Shown here piece after piece: positions 17,765 through 21,548 of a stretch of DNA of 21,548 nucleotides (positions are counted from its first letter, which is position 1; each line of letters opens with the position of its first letter). Under the pieces are notes generated by a model. It was not told the DNA's origin. It saw only the letters and a list, made by a program, of their open reading frames with translations, and ran no database searches. Position numbers and translations under genes: made by a program. This DNA comes from Chara braunii. Taxonomy: Eukaryota > Streptophyta > Charophyceae > Charales > Characeae. Location of the stretch: contig BFEA01000282.1 of the NCBI GenBank assembly GCA_003427395.1, positions 711,495 to 733,042 on the forward strand. Reading direction: 5' to 3'.

Positions 17765-17826
17765 TTGCCATAGGGTGGGGCGTGAACTTTTCATCCCACT
17801 GGCGCCAGTTCGAGTCTCAGCGGGGC
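17765..17826 (+). repeat. tRNA-like fragment (A-box and B-box spacing)
   Basis: TTGCCATAGGGTGG (17765-17778) resembles an A box and AGTTCGAGTCT (17807-17817) a B box, about 30 bases apart as in tRNA genes, ending in AGCGGGGCA. The acceptor and T stems do not pair properly, so it is not a functional tRNA. A SINE head or tRNA pseudogene is likelier. Confidence 0.3.
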
Positions 17827-17869
17827 AAAAATAGGTCTGACGTCCGGATTTTTGCACCGCAACTGTCAA

Positions 17870-18184
17870 CATGACGAGACCGCTGCTTTTAAAGTGTCTA
17901 GACCAAGAATCGCGCGGCTTGCCAGCCGTGCGACATCATTTTAAGCAGGATAGGTCTTTTAGTTTTAACATTCACACAGTCGATTACCGTCATTATTCTC
18001 GGACGTCACACGCGTTCGAGATAAGGTAAAAAGGTTATAGTTTTCTCGTTCATAGGCTAGTCTGAATAAACTTCTGGCAAACGTCATTCTCATAAAGTCC
18101 TTAAATTTAACGAAAAAGTCTGACAATGTCCAACATTGAAAAACCTGAGCAAATACCCTTGTACGAGTTTCTGCTCTGACACCA
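17870..18184 (-). mobile_element. Right LTR start, truncated
   Basis: On the minus strand it begins TGGTGTCAGAGC directly after the right 3' arm, at the position corresponding to 8843 in the left copy. Its first part matches the fragment at 1930 (ACAAGGGTAT, AGGTTTTT, TTTAAG). GACGTCCGA is shared with the LTR at 13034-13541. The similarity fades towards 17870, and no TCGACA end is recognised. Confidence 0.4.
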
Positions 18185-18299
18185 TAACCTTCTGATACGG
18201 AAATCGATTAGGCATCGCGCGCACGTCTTAGTATAAAACCACGGGGATGCAAGACTTTCTCATATCGACTAGCCATGTAAGCATTCGCAAGGAGTGACA

Positions 18300-18653
18300 A
18301 TGATGGCGTACTATGTAGTACCTATAATCGCGCTATCCTCGATGGTCTCGAGGATCACGTTTGACACTCAAGTGTCGGCTGACACGCGCCTTGAGGGGTT
18401 AATCTCTCGACACTAGATAACCGCCAAGGCGGTTGAGAACCACACCCTCTTCTGCACCCTGCGAAAAGTCGGTGGTACACAAGTTTCGACCTGTGGTGGC
18501 AGTCAACCCTTATGGTTATGGAGACATATTCTATCATACAGGACCTGGAGAGAAGTTATAGGGTTTGACTATGACAGCTGCCACGAACTTCAACGTCTAA
18601 CTATAAAAAATAATAAGCAAAATCACTCATTAAATAAACAGGCATCCCAATAA
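18300..18653 (+). pseudogene. Decayed copy of the antisense frame
   Basis: This is homologous to the 109-codon frame at 8727-8398. It starts with the same tandem ATG and YYVVPI, keeps DTQVSADTRL, AVENHTLFCTL, GTQV-TCGG and RTWRE, and ends in D-Y-D-x-CH. A TAG at 18414-18416 (codon 39) interrupts it; the frame is otherwise open to TAA at 18651-18653 with no frameshift. The three conserved Cys and the Trp residues persist. The region just before and including the stop (codons 34-42) is the least conserved part. It would have been read from the strand opposite to the element. Confidence 0.5.
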
Positions 18654-19382
18654 CCATATTAAATCAGAACTCGGGATAAAATAAAAAAGGGAAAATAAAC
18701 TTATCAGGTATGTAGATCGCACGACACATGGTTGTCATTATCACTGCCTCCAAAGTAAGACTCGTATACCAAGCTCCATCATACTAACCTGCATAAAACA
18801 CAGACATATACGAAAGCCACATTGCCATACACCAATGTGGTCAACTTTACTGTTCCATGTAACTCACACCACGTCTCACACGCTCAAGCCCCAACCATTA
18901 TCCAAATTTCCATAAAAAAATCATCAGTTCTTTATAATGACCATTAAAATAAATTTGGTTAAAACCTTCAAAGAAACATATCAAATCTCAGGGCTAAGGC
19001 ATCAAGATGAGGTACAGGTGTAGACAAAGTTGTATCGTGAACCAACGAATCGGCGATCAACCAACCGACATGTTATCAAAAGATAACAAAAGACAATCAT
19101 CGTAGGATCGAGCTGAAATAATCAGATTTTGAAAAAAAAAAAAAAAGGCTAAGAAGGACCTGTTACACAACACAGGCTAAATCTCAAATACTTGAATTTT
19201 AAGTGTACGGAGAATAAATCCCCATATCACATCTTACTCAAAATCTCGTAAAACTGGATCTTAAATCTCTCTCTCTAATAAACCTCAAAGAATAAGGAAA
19301 ATTATGGCAGCATCTACCCTATACAGGGTGGATTGCCAAAACTTCTCCTACCATAATATAATTCAACTCTTAAAAACAAAGA

Positions 19383-19650
19383 AAATTTGGGCAGTGTTTC
19401 CCATAGAAGAGGTATCTTTTTATAATTTATACGAGACTAAATATAAAACTCACAAAAAATTCTTACTTCACAAAGTCCAATTTTGTCTAACTCCTTGGTT
19501 TAGTAAAAATTTAGGGGACACCTCCCCTAGAAAAGTAAGTTTTTCAGATTCTAACTAAGCCAGATAAAACTTAGATAAAAGTTTTAACTTTGAGAAGTCA
19601 AAATTTGACTAACTCCTTGGGTTTGTAGAAATTTCTGCAGCGCTTCCCGT
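19383..19650 (-). repeat. 120-bp A/B tandem repeat, right-arm copy
   Basis: Three subunits on the minus strand: type A GGGAAGCGCTGCAGAAATTT (near 19640), type B GGGGAGGTGTCCCCTAAATTT (near 19515) and type A GGGAAACACTGCCCAAATTT (near 19397), spaced about 120 bases apart with CAAA-TT blocks between them. The alternation is the same as in the left arm. Confidence 0.65.
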
Positions 19651-19800
19651 AGGAAAAGTCACTTTCTAAAATTTATATAGCGCCAAGTAAAATAAATGAT
19701 CCCAGAAAATGCGAGAACTTTAACTAAGTAAAATAAACTTAACTTAGAACATGCAGGATTTGAACGAACTCTTATAGCTCCAACACGTGGCGAGCACTAA

Positions 19801-20100
19801 CAGACTACCCTACTATGCACAAAATAGACAGAGCTTGAACAAAAGACAAGTCTTTGTCAGCAAACATGTCATGTCCACAATGCATTCAGCCCAATTCAAA
19901 ACAAGGGTTCGTTCATCCAAAGTTTTTCATTTTTCGCTTGTCCTGATCACAAGAACACTAGTCCTTTATCTTACTTAGTTGATTAACTTCCCAAGTTGTT
20001 CTCAGTCAAACCTCATGCAATCCTTAACACATTAGTCTGGGCTATTCTAACAAGGAGAAGAGTCGGACCTTTGTCAACAAGCAAAACTGACTTACTTGGC
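19801..20100. other. Stretch without a recognisable gene
   Basis: Probably the inner part of the right element's 3' region, but clear collinearity with the left copy ends here. Short frames only. Confidence 0.35.
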
Positions 20101-20497
20101 AAAGCGACCGGATCAATCAGGAGGACCTCATCTCCAGCCCCATTTCAATGTCTTAGGCAAACAAGCAAAGCGACCGGATCAGTCAGTAGGACCTCTTCTC
20201 CAACCCTATTTCAATGTCTTAGGCAAACGAGCAAAGCGACCAGATTAGTCAGGAGGACCTCATCTCCAACGCCATTTCAATGTCTCAGGCAAACAAGCAA
20301 AGTGACCGGATCAGTCAACAGGACCTCATCTCCAGCCCCATCTCAATGTCTTAAGCAAATGTGCAAAGCAAGCCAATCAGTCAGGAGGACTTCATCTCCA
20401 GCCCCATTTCAGTGTCTTAAGCAAACGAGCAAAGCGACCAGATCAGTAAGGAGGACCTTATTTCCAGCCCATTTCAATGTCTTAAGCAAACGGGCAA
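20101..20497 (+). repeat. 66-bp minisatellite, six copies, reading frame kept open
   Basis: AAAGCGACCGGATCA-starting units begin at 20101, 20167, 20233, 20299, 20365 and 20431, exactly 66 bases apart. The last unit lacks one C. Since 66 is divisible by three, one plus-strand frame stays open for about 189 codons as a 22-residue repeat (core TGSVRRTSSPAPFQCLRQTS). There is no ATG at its beginning (first candidate TTG), so translation is unsupported. It lies beyond the right 3' arm, where the left copy has the hairpin array. Confidence 0.85.
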
Positions 20498-20930
20498 CAA
20501 CAGAAAAATTGTGGCAAATTTTCATCATGGTTTCAACTTTGACACAAGTTGGGACCAACGTATGAAGAGGGTGAAATGGTTGGCCCAATCGTTTTGACGG
20601 GCCGTTTGCATGTTCAACATGATTCCAACACGTCCATGTTGGAGAATTTTTTTTGTTTTAACCTTCCCCCGGATCTGGGAGTTGACAAGTGCGTGGAAAT
20701 GTTGTTGCAAATGGCGGCCGTTGGTGTCGGGGTGGCCCGCAGTAGTGAACGTTGATGTTTATCGGGAAGGCTTGATGTTATGGATGCGCAGGGCGAAATA
20801 AAAAGAAATGGGGGGTTAACTTGATAGACCCGAAAAGGAAAAAAAAAAGTTTCACACCTCGTTCAGAGGAAAAAAAAATATATATCCTTCCTTAATCTGA
20901 TATATTTTGTCCGATTCCTTTTTTTTTTTT
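20498..20930. other. Stretch without a recognisable gene
   Basis: Mixed composition with A runs near 20840 and 20870. Overlapping short frames on both strands carry no recognisable features. Confidence 0.4.
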
Positions 20931-21548
20931 CCCCCGCATGTCCGTTTTCTCTGTTTTAGTGTCGAGGCCTTTTTTTTTTTTTTTTGTCACGACGGTGGAC
21001 CCTTCGTAACTCATGTATTGTGACCCCTTGCGGCATGGTTCCTTTTTGTTGTCAAGGTCCCGTGCGACTACGGCGCGTCTCCAGTTTCGCGTTTTTCGTT
21101 GAGGTATTGTGCGACTAAGGTGCGTTCCGCGCCCACAGGCTCCCCCCCCTCCCCCCCCAAGCCCCTTCGTTTTTGGTCTTGTGTCATTACGGTGCCTCTT
21201 CATTGTGGCCCTACGTTTTTTGTTGGTGTCTCGGCCTATGGTGGCATCAGCTACGGTGCGTCTCCAGTTTCGCCTTTTTTGTCAAGGTCCCGTGCGACTA
21301 CGGCGCGTCTCCAGTTTCGCGTCTCCATGATATCAAGGTCCCGTGCGAGTACGGCTACGGCGCGTCTCCAGTTTCGCCTTTTTGTTGTCAAGGTCCCGTG
21401 CGACTACGGCGCGTCTCCAGTTTCACCTTTTTTGTCGAGGTCCTGTGCGACTAAGGTGCGTTTCGCGCCCACATGCTCCCCCCCCTCCCCCCCCGCCCCT
21501 TCGTTTTTGGTCTCGTGTCATTACGGTGCCTCTTCATTGTGGCCCTGC
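20931..21548 (+). repeat. Satellite: about 335-bp unit containing about 50-bp subrepeats, runs off the window
   Basis: A larger unit recurs: GTGCGACTAAGGTGCGTT, GCGCCCACA, two C runs, TTCGTTTTTGGTCT and CATTGTGGCCCT appear at about 21110-21214 and again at 21446-21548, offset 334-337 bases. Between them AAGGTCCCGTGCGACTACGG, GCGTCTCCAGTTTCGC units recur near 21053, 21283, 21333, 21389 and 21436. Degenerate units reach back to about 20960. CG dinucleotides are abundant. Apparent frames across it are repeat artefacts. Confidence 0.8.

Larger units (their letters stand above)
18185..19800 (-). mobile_element. Right 3' untranslated arm of the LTR retrotransposon
   Basis: Reverse-oriented counterpart of 6900-8842. 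Matching landmarks run in the same order through the whole segment, from the TTTTCTGGGATC/GGAAGCGCTGC tandem region to GTTTTATACTAAG and CGATTTCC beside the LTR. Differences include several indels, a poly-A run (19130-19146), and no AT microsatellite. It carries a decayed copy of the antisense frame. Confidence 0.5.

Noticed and set aside
17765-17826. Functional tRNA gene
   Set aside because: Box-like sequences are present, but the acceptor and T-arm stems do not pair.
21109-21454. Cys/Arg-rich proteins at the right end
   Set aside because: They follow the satellite repeats exactly and have no start context or domain.

Overview
The window looks like nuclear DNA of a land plant or close relative, from repeat-rich intergenic or heterochromatic sequence. 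Three things point there: two primer-binding sites complementary to the 3' end of plant-type tRNA-Asp, a broken plant-style LTR-retrotransposon gag frame, and the abundance of satellites, microsatellites and A/T runs. I recognise no intact host gene, rRNA, canonical tRNA or CRISPR array. Nearly every open frame is short, and several lack an ATG.

The centre (about 6.9-19.8 kb) is built from copies of one old LTR-retrotransposon family. A left copy on the plus strand has a repeat-rich 3' untranslated arm (6900-8842) followed by an LTR (8843-9431). A right copy on the minus strand has the homologous arm (19800-18185) followed by an LTR start (18184 down to about 17870). The two arms are collinear but strongly diverged and inverted relative to each other. 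Between them lies a minus-strand 5' end: two LTRs six bases apart (13541-13034 and 13027-12540), a tRNA-Asp primer-binding site, a duplicated primer-binding site and leader, a long leader, and a decayed gag (9940-9432). The gag stops exactly where the left LTR ends. I see no protease, reverse transcriptase, RNase H or integrase. About 4.3 kb (13542-17870) with no counterpart in the left copy separates the right LTR pieces.

The most interesting element is a 109-codon frame lying antisense to the retroelement in both 3' arms (8727-8398 minus; 18300-18653 plus, with a stop). Conserved blocks of the two copies differ largely at synonymous third positions, which suggests past protein-level selection. 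Next to it are a 120/240-bp two-part tandem repeat in both arms and, on the left, about ten hairpins with a constant loop and changing but still paired stems.

Left flank (1-5850): a paired dispersed motif, a 73-bp nested palindrome, a hidden minus-strand frame with a charged C-terminus (1911-1498), another LTR fragment (1930-2260), a GC-rich open frame behind a splice-acceptor-like site (2629-3218), and strongly strand-skewed DNA. Right flank (19.8-21.5 kb): a 66-bp minisatellite and a G/C-rich satellite with a repeat of about 335 bp running off the end. A palindromic MITE-like insertion with an 11-bp target duplication sits at 11257-11727. All homologies were judged by eye, without alignments or database searches.
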